Of a DNA stretch of 64,000 bases, positions 17,359 to 25,729 are shown in pieces (positions within the stretch are counted from its first letter, which is position 1; each line of letters starts with the position of its first letter). The stretch lies in assembly GCF_051860665.1 (NCBI RefSeq), contig NZ_JBHYDM010000003.1:248001-312000 (forward strand), given 5' to 3'. A model generated the notes under the pieces. It saw only the letters and a program-made list of their open reading frames with translations, had not been told where the DNA came from and made no database searches. Position numbers and translations under genes: made by a program. The DNA comes from Falsiroseomonas sp051860665 (GTDB lineage Bacteria > Pseudomonadota > Alphaproteobacteria > Acetobacterales > Acetobacteraceae).

Positions 17359-18464
17359 AGCCGCGCCAGCACGGCCTCGCCCATCGCCTCCGTGCCCAGC
17401 ACCGCCTCGCCCGGCAAGGCGATGTCGGCGCAACGCGCGCCGGCATCCAGCGCGGCGGTCACCGCCGCCTCCACCTCCCGCGCCGCCGCCTCCGCCCCCG
17501 CGGACCAGCGCAGCAGCAGGGCGACGGAGAGGATGGCGGCGAGCGGATTCGCCACGCCCTTGCCGGCGATATCCGGCGCGGAGCCATGCACCGGCTCATA
17601 GAGCGCGCGCCGCCTGCCATCCGGCCGCGGCGCCGAAAGGCTGCCGCTGGGCAGCATGCCGAGGCTGCCGGCCAGGCCCGCCGCGGCATCCGACAGCAGG
17701 TCGCCGAACAGATTGTCGGTCAGGATCACGTCGAAGCGCTGCGGGTCGCGGTTCAGCATCAGGGCGCAGGTATCGGCCAGCATATGGTCCATCCGCACGT
17801 CGCGGAATTCGTCGTGATGCAGCGCCGTCACCACCTGGCGCCACAGCGCCCCGGCCTCCATCACATTGGCCTTGTCGACGCTGGTCAGCACGCCGCGCCG
17901 GCCGCGGGCGAGGGCGAAGGCGAAGCGCGCGGCGCGGATGATCTGGTCCTCGTCGTAGATATGCGTGTTGACGCCGCGCCGCCTTCCATCCGCGTCACGC
18001 TCGATGCCGCGCGGCTCCCCGTAATAGACGCCGCCCGACAATTCGCGCACGAAGACCAGGTCCACCCCCGCCAGCGTCCGCGGCTTGAAGGGGGAGACGG
18101 CGTCCAGCGCGCGCTCCGTCCGCACCGGCCGCAGATTGGCGAAAAGGCCGAGCCGCCGGCGCAGCGACAGCAGGCCGCCGCGGGCGCGTTCCTCGGCCGG
18201 CATTGCGCCGCGGCCCAGGCTGTCCACCGCGCCGAACAGCACCGCATCGGCGCGATCCACCGCGGCATGCGTCTCGGCCGGCATCAGGCTGCCGGTGGCG
18301 CGCCAGGTGGCATTGCCATAGGGCTGCTCCTCGATGGTCAGGGGCAGTTCGTGCTTCGCCTGCATCCGGCGCAGCACCCGCAGCGCCTGCGCCGTGACCT
18401 CGGGCCCGATGCCGTCCCCGCCGAGGACCAGGACATGCAACGGCGGGCGGGCGGGCTTGGTCAT
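17355..18464 (-). CDS. leuB: 3-isopropylmalate dehydrogenase (LeuB-type beta-decarboxylating dehydrogenase)
   Basis: 369 residues. Motifs of the isocitrate/isopropylmalate dehydrogenase family appear in order: GGDGIGPEV at 15-23, RRRLGLFANLRPV with the substrate arginines near 100-112, FVRELSGGVYYGEPRG near 138-153, SVDKANVMEAGALWR with the catalytic Lys near 195, MLADTCALML with metal aspartate, and VHGSAPDIAGKGVANP near 295. LeuB oxidises and decarboxylates 3-isopropylmalate in leucine synthesis. No leuC, leuD or leuA is nearby. It could be a paralogue acting on tartrate or another 2-hydroxy-3-carboxy acid, given the adjacent carboxylate receptor; the sequence does not exclude either. Confidence 0.8.
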   Translation of the reverse strand: MTKPARPPLHVLVLGGDGIGPEVTAQALRVLRRMQAKHELPLTIEEQPYGNATWRATGSLMPAETHAAVDRADAVLFGAVDSLGRGAMPAEERARGGLLSLRRRLGLFANLRPVRTERALDAVSPFKPRTLAGVDLVFVRELSGGVYYGEPRGIERDADGRRRGVNTHIYDEDQIIRAARFAFALARGRRGVLTSVDKANVMEAGALWRQVVTALHHDEFRDVRMDHMLADTCALMLNRDPQRFDVILTDNLFGDLLSDAAAGLAGSLGMLPSGSLSAPRPDGRRRALYEPVHGSAPDIAGKGVANPLAAILSVALLLRWSAGAEAAAREVEAAVTAALDAGARCADIALPGEAVLGTEAMGEAVLARL

Positions 18465-18598
18465 GCGGCGAAACTCCCGGAACTTGGTTGGCCCGCATGG
18501 CGCCGCCCTGCGCCCTTCGCGTCAAGCCCGTGACCCGTCTTTGGTGCTGTCGCTGCGGCTTTGCCTTGGCGCGGGGCGGCGTGGCAGTCTGCGCGCCA

Positions 18599-19432
18599 AT
18601 GGAACCAGCCTCCCCCTCCGCTTCGCCCGAAGCCCGGCCCGCCGTCCTGGTGCTGGGCATGCACCGCTCCGGCACCTCCGCCCTCACCCGCGTGCTGTCG
18701 CTGCACGGGCTTTCGCTGCCGGCACGGGTGATGAACCCGGCCCGGGACAATCCGCGCGGCTTCTGGGAATCGGCGGAGGTCGCGGCGCTCAACGACCGCA
18801 TCCTGGCCGCCGCCGGCAGCCGCTACGACGACCCGCACCCGCTGCCGGAGGGCCTGCTGCCGGAGCCCGCGCGCGAGGAGTTCATCGCGGAGGCCCTGGC
18901 GATGCTGGCCACCGAATTCCCCGGCACCGCGCCCTTCGTGCTGAAGGATCCGCGCATCTGCCGCCTGCTCGCGGTCTGGCTGCCGGCGCTTTCCCGCTTC
19001 GGCGCCGCGCCGCTTGCCCTGCTGCCGGTGCGCAACCCGCTGGAGGTCGCCCGCTCCCTGGAGGTGCGGGAGGCCATGCCGAAGCGGCAGGCGCTTGGCC
19101 TCTGGCTCTCGCATGTGCTGGCAGCCGAGCGCGACAGCCGCGGCCTGCCGCGCGCCGTGCTGCATTACGACGATCTGCTGCGCGACTGGCGCGGCCTCCT
19201 CGCCCATCTCGGCGTGCCGGTGCGGCGGGAGCGGGCGCTGGAGACGATCGCCTTCCTGACCCCCGCGCTGCGCCACCATGAGGCGGAGACCGAGACGCTG
19301 CTGCGCGACCCGGAGGTGCCGGCCGCCGTGAAGCGCGTCTATGCCGAGCTGCGCCGCGCGCCCGCGGAGACCGGGCTGGACCCCGAGCCCTTCGACGCCG
19401 CCGCCGCCTGGCTGGCCAGGGCCGGCACCTGA
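18599..19432 (+). CDS. Sulfotransferase family protein
   Basis: 277 residues. The PAPS 5'-phosphosulfate loop VLGMHRSGTSALTRVL is at about 17-32 and the second PAPS contact LLPVRNPLEVARSL is near 142-155. KDPRICRLL, which often precedes the second half in this family, is near 121. It would transfer sulfate from PAPS to a carbohydrate, lipid or similar acceptor; the acceptor is unknown. I used the ATG at 18599 (MEPASPSASP) rather than an upstream in-frame ATG because the P-loop then sits at the usual distance from the start. It stands alone between divergent leuB and the TRAP operon. Confidence 0.8.
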   Translation: MEPASPSASPEARPAVLVLGMHRSGTSALTRVLSLHGLSLPARVMNPARDNPRGFWESAEVAALNDRILAAAGSRYDDPHPLPEGLLPEPAREEFIAEALAMLATEFPGTAPFVLKDPRICRLLAVWLPALSRFGAAPLALLPVRNPLEVARSLEVREAMPKRQALGLWLSHVLAAERDSRGLPRAVLHYDDLLRDWRGLLAHLGVPVRRERALETIAFLTPALRHHEAETETLLRDPEVPAAVKRVYAELRRAPAETGLDPEPFDAAAAWLARAGT

Positions 19433-19527
19433 ATCCACCCCCTTGCGGAACGGGTGCGCCCCCCCGCATTCTGCCCGCCACGAAAAGCCGGCCGGCCAAG
19501 GCGCGGCGCAGAATGGGAGGGGTTCCG

Positions 19528-20568
19528 ATGACCAGCCTGATCACCCGGCGCATCGCGCTGGCCGCAGCCGCCGGCGCGCTCGCGGCACCGCATGTCGCCC
19601 GGGCGCAGACGCGCTACAAGCCGGAATACAAGCTCTCCGTCGTCGGCAACCGCACCATCCCCCTGGCGGACGGCGCCTTCCGCTGGGCGGAGCTGGTGAC
19701 CGAACGCTCCGGCGGACGGATCAATGTGAAGGTCTATCCGGGCAGCCAGCTGGTCGGCGGCGACCAGACGCGCGAACTGGTGGCGATGCGCCAGGGCGTG
19801 ATCGACTTCGCGGTCTTCTCCACCATCAACATCTCGCCGCAGATCCGGGAGATGAACATCTTCTCCCTGCCCTTCCTGCTGCAGGACAGCCGCGGCTTCG
19901 ATGCCATCATCAAGGGCCCGATCGGCGCCGAGCTGTTCCGCACCCTGGAGCAGCGGGACGTGCAGCCGGTGGCCTGGGGCGAGAACGGGTTTCGCGAGAT
20001 CTCCAACAGCCGCAAGGCGATCCGCACGCCGGAGGATCTGCGCGGCATGAAGATCCGCTTCGCCGCCGGCGCCATCTTCTCCGAGATCTTCACGGCGCTC
20101 GGCGCGAACCCCGTCCAGATGTCCTTCGCCGACCTGCAGCCGGCGCTCTCCACCGGCGCGGTGGATGGGCAGGAGAACCCGGTGAACCTCTTCCTCGGCT
20201 TCCGCATGGACACGCTGGCGCAGCGCCACCTGACCATCTGGAACTACGTGGCCGATGCCGGGATCTTCCTGCTGACCAAGCCGGTGCTGGCCAGCTTCTC
20301 GGCCGAGGACCAGGCGCTGGTGCGGGACTGCGCGCAGCAGGCGGCGCAGGAACAGATCGCCGCCAGCCGCAAGGGGCTGGGCGCCGATGGCGACCGCAGC
20401 TCGCTCGATGAACTGGCGCGGCGCAACGTGACGGTCACCATCCTGTCGGACGCGGAAAAGCAGGCCTTCGCCCGCGCCACGCGCCCGGTCTACGACAAAT
20501 ACGCGCAGACCGTCGGCGCCGATCTGGTGCGCCGCGCCGAAGCCGCCGTTTCCGGCGCGCGGGCCTGA
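19528..20568 (+). CDS. dctP: TRAP transporter substrate-binding protein DctP
   Basis: 346 residues. The signal peptide has twin arginines (ITRRIALAAAAGALAAPHVA) and may be Tat- or Sec-exported. GNRTIPLADGAFRWAELV, VKVYPGSQLVGGDQTRELVAM and PEDLRGMKIRFA (the carboxylate-contacting arginine region) are typical of DctP. It captures an organic acid in the periplasm for the DctQM permease encoded next. The ATG at 19528 is preceded by GGGAGGGG, which decides it over an ATG 15 bases upstream. A 10-bp GC hairpin at 20578-20605 follows the stop and separates it from dctQ. Confidence 0.92.
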   Translation: MTSLITRRIALAAAAGALAAPHVARAQTRYKPEYKLSVVGNRTIPLADGAFRWAELVTERSGGRINVKVYPGSQLVGGDQTRELVAMRQGVIDFAVFSTINISPQIREMNIFSLPFLLQDSRGFDAIIKGPIGAELFRTLEQRDVQPVAWGENGFREISNSRKAIRTPEDLRGMKIRFAAGAIFSEIFTALGANPVQMSFADLQPALSTGAVDGQENPVNLFLGFRMDTLAQRHLTIWNYVADAGIFLLTKPVLASFSAEDQALVRDCAQQAAQEQIAASRKGLGADGDRSSLDELARRNVTVTILSDAEKQAFARATRPVYDKYAQTVGADLVRRAEAAVSGARA

Positions 20569-20577
20569 TGGATCGCC

Positions 20578-20605
20578 GGCGCGGCGGCGCTGACCCCGCC
20601 GCGCC
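20578..20605 (+). other. GC-rich hairpin between dctP and dctQ
   Basis: GGCGCGGCGG at 20578-20587 is perfectly complementary to CCGCCGCGCC at 20596-20605, with an 8-nt loop. It lies ten bases after the dctP stop and has no following T-run. Like the malE-malF intergenic hairpins, it could protect the receptor message from 3' decay or act as a partial terminator, giving more receptor than permease. That role is inferred. Confidence 0.6.
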
Positions 20606-20623
20606 CGCCTGCGGGATGCCCCG

Positions 20624-21136
20624 ATGACCGAGCACGCCGATATCCAGGCCCCTGGCCTGCAACTGGGGGAAGCGCCGCCGCGCATTCCGGTGACGATCGA
20701 GGGCGCGATCGGCGCCGCCATCATGGGCATCCTCGCACTGATCACCTTCGGCAATGTGGTGGTGCGCTACTTCACCAATGTCTCCTTCGCCTTCACCGAG
20801 GAATATTCGGTGGCGCTGATGGTGGTGATGGCCTTCGTCGGCGCCGCCGCCGCCTTCGGCAACGACCGCCACATCCGCATGACCTTCTTCACCGAACGCC
20901 TGCCGGTGAAGCTGGCGCGGCTGGTGGAACAGGCGGTGCTGGCCTCCTGCCTGCTGATCTTCGGCTTCATCGCCTGGTACGGCGCCTGGTACACCTGGGA
21001 CGAATACCGCTTCGAGGTGCTCTCGCCGGGCCTCGGCGTGCCCTCCTGGTATTACACGGTCTGGATGCCGCTGCTCTCGGCCGTGATCTGCCTGCGCATC
21101 CTGGGCCGCATGCTGCGCGTGGCGAGGGCGCGCTAG
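20624..21136 (+). CDS. dctQ: TRAP transporter small permease DctQ
   Basis: 170 residues with four hydrophobic segments after a short cytoplasmic N-terminus (about 30 residues). TFGNVVVRYFTNVSFAFTEEY is the start of the DctQ signature, with VAFVGAAAAFGNDRHIRM-like residues after it. It forms the small subunit of the TRAP symporter together with DctM in the inner membrane. The spacing to dctM is two bases, so the two are cotranscribed and probably coupled. The family is recognised by length, helix count and position between dctP and dctM. Confidence 0.9.
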   Translation: MTEHADIQAPGLQLGEAPPRIPVTIEGAIGAAIMGILALITFGNVVVRYFTNVSFAFTEEYSVALMVVMAFVGAAAAFGNDRHIRMTFFTERLPVKLARLVEQAVLASCLLIFGFIAWYGAWYTWDEYRFEVLSPGLGVPSWYYTVWMPLLSAVICLRILGRMLRVARAR

Positions 21137-21138
21137 CC

Positions 21139-22434
21139 ATGGCGCTCGAAGGCTCCCTCATCCTGCTCGGCGTCTTCTTCGCGCTGCTCTTCCTGGGCGT
21201 GCCGATCGGCGTCTCGCTCGGCCTGGCCGGCTTCCTGGTGATCGCCATCGAGGGGCTCGGCATCATGGCCCTGCCCACCAACATCTGGACCGGCATCGCC
21301 AAATACCCGCTGCTGGCCCTGCCGATGTTCGTCCTGGCCGGCATGGTCTTCGAACGCGCGGGCGTCGCGGCGCGGCTGGTGGTCTTCGCCCAGGCCGTGG
21401 TCGGGCCGCGACGCGGGGCGCTCGCCATCGTCGCCGTGCTGGTCTGCATGGTGCTCGGCGGCATCAGCGGTTCCGGCGCCGCGGATGCCGCCGCCGTCGC
21501 CGCGGTGATGCTGCCGGCCATGCTGAAGCAAGGCTATCCGCGCGCCTATTCCGCCAGCCTGATCGCCGCCGCCGGGTCCACCGCGGTACTGATCCCGCCC
21601 TCCATCCCCTTCATCGTCTATGCGGTGATCGTGCCCGGAGTCTCCGTGCCCGCCCTGTTCCTGGGCGGCGTGGTGCCGGGACTCCTGGCCGGTCTGTCGC
21701 TGCTGGTGCCCGCCATCCTTCTGGCCCGCATCCACGGCTTCGGCATGCCGCCAGCGGAGGAACAGCGCCCGCCCCTCTGGGCCTCCTTCAAGGACGCGAT
21801 CTGGGGCCTGCTCGCCCCCATCGTCATCCTGGGCGGGCTGCGCACCGGCGCCTTCACACCCACCGAAGCGGCCGTCGTCGCGGTCTTCTACGGCCTCTTC
21901 GTCGGGCTCTTCATCTACCGCGTGCTGCGCTGGGCGGACATCTACGCCACACTGCGCGACAGCGCGGAAATCAGCGCCGTGGTGCTGATGATCATCGCAC
22001 TCGCCAGCATCTTCGCCCATGCCGGCAGCACCGTCGGCGCCTTCGACGCCCTGGCCCAGACCCTGGTCGGCATCACCGGCAACGAAACCATCATGCTGCT
22101 GCTGATCACCGCCTTGCTGCTGGTGGCGGGCATGCTGATCGACGCCATCTCCATCTTCCTGGTCTTCCTGCCAATCCTTCTGCCCATCGCCAAAAGCTTC
22201 AACTGGGACCTGACCTGGTTCGGCATCATCCTGACCATGAACGTCGCCATCGGCGCCTTCACACCGCCCATGGCCGTGAACCTCATGGTCACCTGCAAAG
22301 TGGCCGGCGCCTCCATGGAATCCACCATCCCCTGGGTGCTGTGGTTCGTCCTGGCCATGCTGACCGCCCTGCTGCTGGTCGCCTTCATCCCCGACCTGGC
22401 CCTGTTCCTGCCACGCGCGTTCGGGGATCTGTAG
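21139..22434 (+). CDS. dctM: TRAP transporter large permease DctM
   Basis: 431 residues, with about twelve hydrophobic segments. Typical DctM pieces are LFLGVPIGVSLGLAG at the start, GGISGSGAADAAAVAAVMLP near 110 and AAAGSTAVLIPPSIPFIVYA near 140. It is the transporting subunit of the Na+-driven TRAP system. The gene ends the dctPQM operon; the following 242 bases hold a run of hairpins rather than a simple terminator. Substrate cannot be read from the permease. The next gene, on the opposite strand, is an amidohydrolase. Confidence 0.94.
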   Translation: MALEGSLILLGVFFALLFLGVPIGVSLGLAGFLVIAIEGLGIMALPTNIWTGIAKYPLLALPMFVLAGMVFERAGVAARLVVFAQAVVGPRRGALAIVAVLVCMVLGGISGSGAADAAAVAAVMLPAMLKQGYPRAYSASLIAAAGSTAVLIPPSIPFIVYAVIVPGVSVPALFLGGVVPGLLAGLSLLVPAILLARIHGFGMPPAEEQRPPLWASFKDAIWGLLAPIVILGGLRTGAFTPTEAAVVAVFYGLFVGLFIYRVLRWADIYATLRDSAEISAVVLMIIALASIFAHAGSTVGAFDALAQTLVGITGNETIMLLLITALLLVAGMLIDAISIFLVFLPILLPIAKSFNWDLTWFGIILTMNVAIGAFTPPMAVNLMVTCKVAGASMESTIPWVLWFVLAMLTALLLVAFIPDLALFLPRAFGDL

Positions 22435-22450
22435 GGCTGCGCGGGTGGTT

Positions 22451-22659
22451 TGCAGGGGGAACGCTGTTCCCCCTGCACCCCCATGCCAGGGGCCCGGCCC
22501 CTGGACCGCGAGGACTTTGAGCAGAAATGGAGAGGGGGCTGGCGGTCCCGCTGATGACGCGGTCGGCCCGGCCCCCTCTCCATTTCTGCTCATATTCATG
22601 GGTTCAAAGGGCCAAAGCCCTTTGCGGGGAGGTGCAGGAGGGGCGGCGCCCCTCCTGCA
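22451..22659. repeat. Composite array of five perfect hairpins between dctM and the M20 gene
   Basis: Five perfect inverted repeats lie in 209 bases: 22451-22462/22466-22477 (12 bp, 3-nt loop); 22486-22492/22498-22504 (7 bp, 5-nt loop); 22518-22539/22571-22592 (22 bp, 31-nt loop); 22605-22612/22617-22624 (8 bp, 4-nt loop); 22633-22644/22648-22659 (12 bp, 3-nt loop). The two outer stems both start TGCAGG. None has a T-run, so a simple intrinsic terminator does not explain them. It is probably an intergenic mosaic repeat element located between convergent genes; whether it recurs in the genome cannot be seen here. Confidence 0.75.
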
Positions 22660-22676
22660 ATCATCCGCGCAACGCT

Positions 22677-24101
22677 TCAGACCGAGACGCTCATGTCCAG
22701 GGCCGGCTTGGCGTCGGCGGGGAGCGGGCTCTGGTAGGGCTTGCCGCCGGTGCGCTTGGCGTGGTCGGCCTTGGCCTCGGCGATCAGCTTCGGGTTCTGC
22801 AGGGCGTCGATGGCGGTGCCGGCCATGACCTTGGCGACGTGGACCATGCCCTTATGGGCGGCGGGCAGCTTGCCCTGGCCGGTGAGCTGCCAGGAGTGGA
22901 AGGGCGTGCCGATGGCGCAGGTGGCGCCGCGGGCCTGCACGGTGGGCACCTTCCAGGAGACGTCGCCGACGTCGGTGGAGCCGATCATCGGCACGCCCTT
23001 GGCATTCTCCGGCACCACCTGTTCGCAGAGCACTTCGCCGGGGCGGGGTTCGACGCCGACGCGGCGCCAGGCGGAGAGGATGTCTTCCTCCGAAAGGGTC
23101 GCCTGGAATTCGGCGGCCTTGGCGCGGTCGGCGTCGTCCCATTCCGGCGCGCCGAGCCGGTCCAGATTGGCCTGCATCGCCTTGTCCAGCGGCGCGTTGC
23201 CCATGAGGTTGGAGACGGCGGAGACGACGCGGGTGGAGACGGTGCATTCCGTCATCAGCGCGGCGCCGTCGGCGATCTTGCGCACGCGGGCGACGAGGGC
23301 GTTGAGCTCGGTCACGTTGCGGGCGCGGATCAGGTAGCGGACCTTCGCGGTGGACTGCACCACGTTGGGCGCGATGCCGCCGGCATCGAGATAGGCGTAG
23401 TGGATGCGGGCGTCGGAGGGCATGTGCTCCCGCATGTAGTTCACGCCGACATTCATCAGCTCGACGGCATCGAGTGCCGAGCGGCCGAGATGCGGCGCCG
23501 CGGCGGCGTGGCTGGCGCGGCCGATGAAGGAGAAATCGATGCGGGTATTGGCCAGCGAGATCATGTCGTCGACGCCGGCGAAGCTGGCCGGGTGCCAGGT
23601 GATGGCGATGTCGACATCGTCGAAGGCGCCGTCGCGCACCATGAAGCCCTTGGCGGCGCCGCCTTCCTCGGCGGGGCAGCCGTAGTAGCGCACGCGGCCG
23701 GGCAGGCCATTGGCCTTCAGCCAGTCCTTCACCGCGGCGGCGGCCATCAGGCTGGCGGAGCCGAGCAGGTTGTGGCCGCAGCCATGGCCGCGGGTCTCGC
23801 CGGGGACGGGGCGCGGCTCGGTCACGCCGGCTTCCTGGGACAGGCCGGGCAGTGCGTCGTATTCGCCGAGGATGGCGATGACGGGCCCGCCCTCACCGGC
23901 CTCGCCCATCACCGCGGTGGGGATGCCGGCGACATTGGTGGTGACGCGAAAGCCCTCGGCCTCGAGCATCGCCTTGTGTTCGGCGCAGCTGCGGTGTTCG
24001 TCGTAGCAGAGCTCCGGCATGCCCCAGATCTTGTCCGAGAGCTCGACATAGGGCTCGCGCCGCTGGTCGACGAGCTGCCAGATCTGTTCCGAATTCTGCA
24101 T
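22677..24101 (-). CDS. M20 family amidohydrolase (AbgB-like)
   Basis: 474 residues. Metal-binding motifs of the M20D group are visible: LGEYDALPGLSQ near 78, GHGCGHNLLG near 107, YGCPAEEGGAAKG near 143 and GRASHAAAAPHLGRSALDA near 190, which begins the dimerisation domain. AbgB-type enzymes cleave p-aminobenzoyl-glutamate or other N-acyl amino acids. I chose the ATG at 24101 because AAGGAG lies seven bases upstream; a TTG 18 bases earlier is part of that ribosome-binding region. It stands alone on the minus strand, convergent with the TRAP operon, so a shared substrate is possible but not shown. Confidence 0.87.
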   Translation of the reverse strand: MQNSEQIWQLVDQRREPYVELSDKIWGMPELCYDEHRSCAEHKAMLEAEGFRVTTNVAGIPTAVMGEAGEGGPVIAILGEYDALPGLSQEAGVTEPRPVPGETRGHGCGHNLLGSASLMAAAAVKDWLKANGLPGRVRYYGCPAEEGGAAKGFMVRDGAFDDVDIAITWHPASFAGVDDMISLANTRIDFSFIGRASHAAAAPHLGRSALDAVELMNVGVNYMREHMPSDARIHYAYLDAGGIAPNVVQSTAKVRYLIRARNVTELNALVARVRKIADGAALMTECTVSTRVVSAVSNLMGNAPLDKAMQANLDRLGAPEWDDADRAKAAEFQATLSEEDILSAWRRVGVEPRPGEVLCEQVVPENAKGVPMIGSTDVGDVSWKVPTVQARGATCAIGTPFHSWQLTGQGKLPAAHKGMVHVAKVMAGTAIDALQNPKLIAEAKADHAKRTGGKPYQSPLPADAKPALDMSVSV

Positions 24102-24203
24102 GATGGGCTCCTTGGCCAAGGCTTAGGGCGAAAGCGGGAGTATCGCCGGAAACGGCCCGCCCGGCCAGCGCGTTGCCCCCTGGCAACTGCAAGGGAGGTC
24201 CGC

Positions 24204-24551
24204 ATGCAGATCCAGGTGAATACCCCCGATGGCGCCGGCGGCGCCGATCTGATCGCCCGGGTGGAGCAGGCGGTGGTCGAGGCGGTCGGGCGGTTCGAGG
24301 CGCATCTGACGCGCGTCGAGGTGCATCTCGGCGATGTGAACGCCCTGAAGGGCGGGGCCCAGGACAAGCGCTGCATGGTGGAGGCGCGGCCGACCGGGAA
24401 GGCGCCGATTGCCGTGTCCCATCAGGCGGAGACGGTGCCGAAGGCGATGAACGGCGCGCTCGGCAAGCTGGGGCGGGCGCTGGATACGGCGCTGGCCAGC
24501 CGCACCGACCACAAGGGCAATGCCTCGCTGCGGGACAATGAGTTCCGGTAA
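24204..24551 (+). CDS. HPF/RaiA-family ribosome-associated protein
   Basis: 115 residues of the short S30AE type. The conserved core is visible as RFEAHLTRVEVHLGDVN (about 36-52), the strand-turn that precedes binding to the 30S decoding centre, and the C-terminal helix LGRALDTALAS. Such proteins hibernate or stabilise idle ribosomes in stationary phase or stress. AAGGGAGG lies five to six bases before the ATG, an unusually strong site for this window. It is divergent from the M20 gene and followed by 221 bases containing the tandem palindromic repeat. The family match is moderate; a hypothetical protein with a related fold remains possible. Confidence 0.7.
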   Translation: MQIQVNTPDGAGGADLIARVEQAVVEAVGRFEAHLTRVEVHLGDVNALKGGAQDKRCMVEARPTGKAPIAVSHQAETVPKAMNGALGKLGRALDTALASRTDHKGNASLRDNEFR

Positions 24552-24640
24552 GGTTCCGGCCGGCTCTTAAGCCTCTGGCAAGAATCGGCAATCCGGGCCA
24601 GACTGGGCGGGCTGCGGCAGGCAAAGGCCCTGGCCCGCCT

Positions 24641-24736
24641 GCGCCAGGATGGCGCGGCGGCGGTACTCCAGGATGGGGGTCCGATTCCGCGCCAGAACGG
24701 CGCCCGCAGCCCGCGCCAGGATGGCGCCCCCTCCCC
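24641..24736. repeat. 24-nt-period tandem palindromic repeat upstream of the SPFH gene
   Basis: Four copies start at 24641, 24665, 24689 and 24713, exactly 24 bases apart. Copies 1 and 4 carry GCGCCAGGATGGCGC, a 6-bp stem with a GGA loop. Copy 3 carries GCGCCAGAACGGCGC, keeping the stem with a changed loop. Copy 2 keeps CCAGGATGG but has lost the outer stem. Weaker related palindromes may extend to about 24577. The period of 24 makes every frame an 8-residue repeat, for example APSW-R on the minus strand. No coding role is established. The block ends 37 bases before the SPFH start. Confidence 0.75.
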
Positions 24737-24772
24737 CAGGCCGGCCAGCCGGCACGTTTCGAAGGCGACTCC

Positions 24773-25729
24773 ATGGATTCCCTGGCGACCATCGTGCTTG
24801 TCGTGCTGCTGCTGCTGGCGGTGGTCACCGTCGCCCAGGGCATCCGCACGGTGCCGCAGGGCCAGGTCTGGACGGTGGAGCGCTTCGGCGCCTTCACCCG
24901 GCTGCTCTCCCCGGGGCTCAACCTCATCATCCCCTTCGTGGATCGCATCGGCCACCGGCTGAATGTGCAGGAGGTGGTGCTGGACATCCCGGAGCAGTCC
25001 GTCATCACCAAGGACAATGCGACGGTGGCGGTGGATGGCATCGTCTATTACCGCGTCATGGATCCGACCAAGGCCGCCTATGCGGTGCAGGACCTGACCC
25101 AGGCGCTGGTCGCCATGGCGATGACCAATATCCGCGCCGTGATCGGCGAGATGGACCTGGACCAGACGCTGTCCTCCCGCGACCGCATCAATACCTCGCT
25201 GCTCAATATCCTGGACGGTGCCACGGATCCCTGGGGCGCCAAGGTCAGCCGGGTCGAGATCCGCAAGATCGAGCCGCCGGATACGCTGATCCGCGCCATG
25301 AACCTGCAGATGACGGCGGAGCGGGAGCGCCGCGCCAGCGTGGCCAAGGCGGAGGGCGAAAAGCAGGCCCTGGTGCTGCAGGCGGAGGGCCGTCGCGATG
25401 CCGCGCTGCGCGATGCCGAGGCGCGGGAGGCGCTGGCCCAGGCGGAGGCGAATGCGACGAAGATGGTGGCGGAGGCCGCCGCCGGCGCGGGCGCCGATGC
25501 GCTGCGCTACTTCATCGCGGACAAATACGTGAAGGCCTTCGAGGCCATGGCCGCCAACCCCTCCTCCCGCCTCGTCATCGTGCCCATGGAAAGTGCGGCG
25601 CTGGCGGGCGGCATCACCCAGGCCATGGAATTGCTGCGCGGCACCGCGCCGCCGGAGGGCGCGGCGGGTCCGAATCCGCCGCCCGGTGGCGGCCGCCTGC
25701 CGGGGGACCGACCGTGGAACCGGGCCTGA
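24773..25729 (+). CDS. SPFH/Band 7 domain membrane protein (QmcA/stomatin-like)
   Basis: 318 residues. One N-terminal transmembrane segment (about 1-22) is followed by TVPQGQVWTVERFGAFTRLLSPGLN, the opening of the Band 7 domain (given here in part as VPQGQVWTVERFG). VDRIGHRLNVQEVVLDIP and ITKDNATVAVDGIVYYRV continue it. From about 180 to 240 an Ala/Glu/Arg-rich coiled coil (AEGEKQALVLQAEGRRDAAL) follows, then a proline/glycine tail. SPFH proteins oligomerise on the inner membrane and organise microdomains. It heads a three-gene run with NfeD and MlaA; the nfeD start lies inside its last 16 bases. Confidence 0.92.
   Translation: MDSLATIVLVVLLLLAVVTVAQGIRTVPQGQVWTVERFGAFTRLLSPGLNLIIPFVDRIGHRLNVQEVVLDIPEQSVITKDNATVAVDGIVYYRVMDPTKAAYAVQDLTQALVAMAMTNIRAVIGEMDLDQTLSSRDRINTSLLNILDGATDPWGAKVSRVEIRKIEPPDTLIRAMNLQMTAERERRASVAKAEGEKQALVLQAEGRRDAALRDAEAREALAQAEANATKMVAEAAAGAGADALRYFIADKYVKAFEAMAANPSSRLVIVPMESAALAGGITQAMELLRGTAPPEGAAGPNPPPGGGRLPGDRPWNRA

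Noticed and set aside
22451..22659. CRISPR-like repeat array
   Set aside because: The repeats are inverted, differ in sequence and have no regular spacers; no cas genes are near.
24641..24736. CRISPR array with 24-base spacing
   Set aside because: The units are contiguous without variable spacers of normal length and no cas gene is present.
24567..24755. A 62-residue minus-strand ORF with repeating AILAR-like octapeptides
   Set aside because: The pattern is forced by the 24-base tandem repeat; every frame gives an 8-residue repeat, and no start signal supports it. Recorded as a repeat instead.
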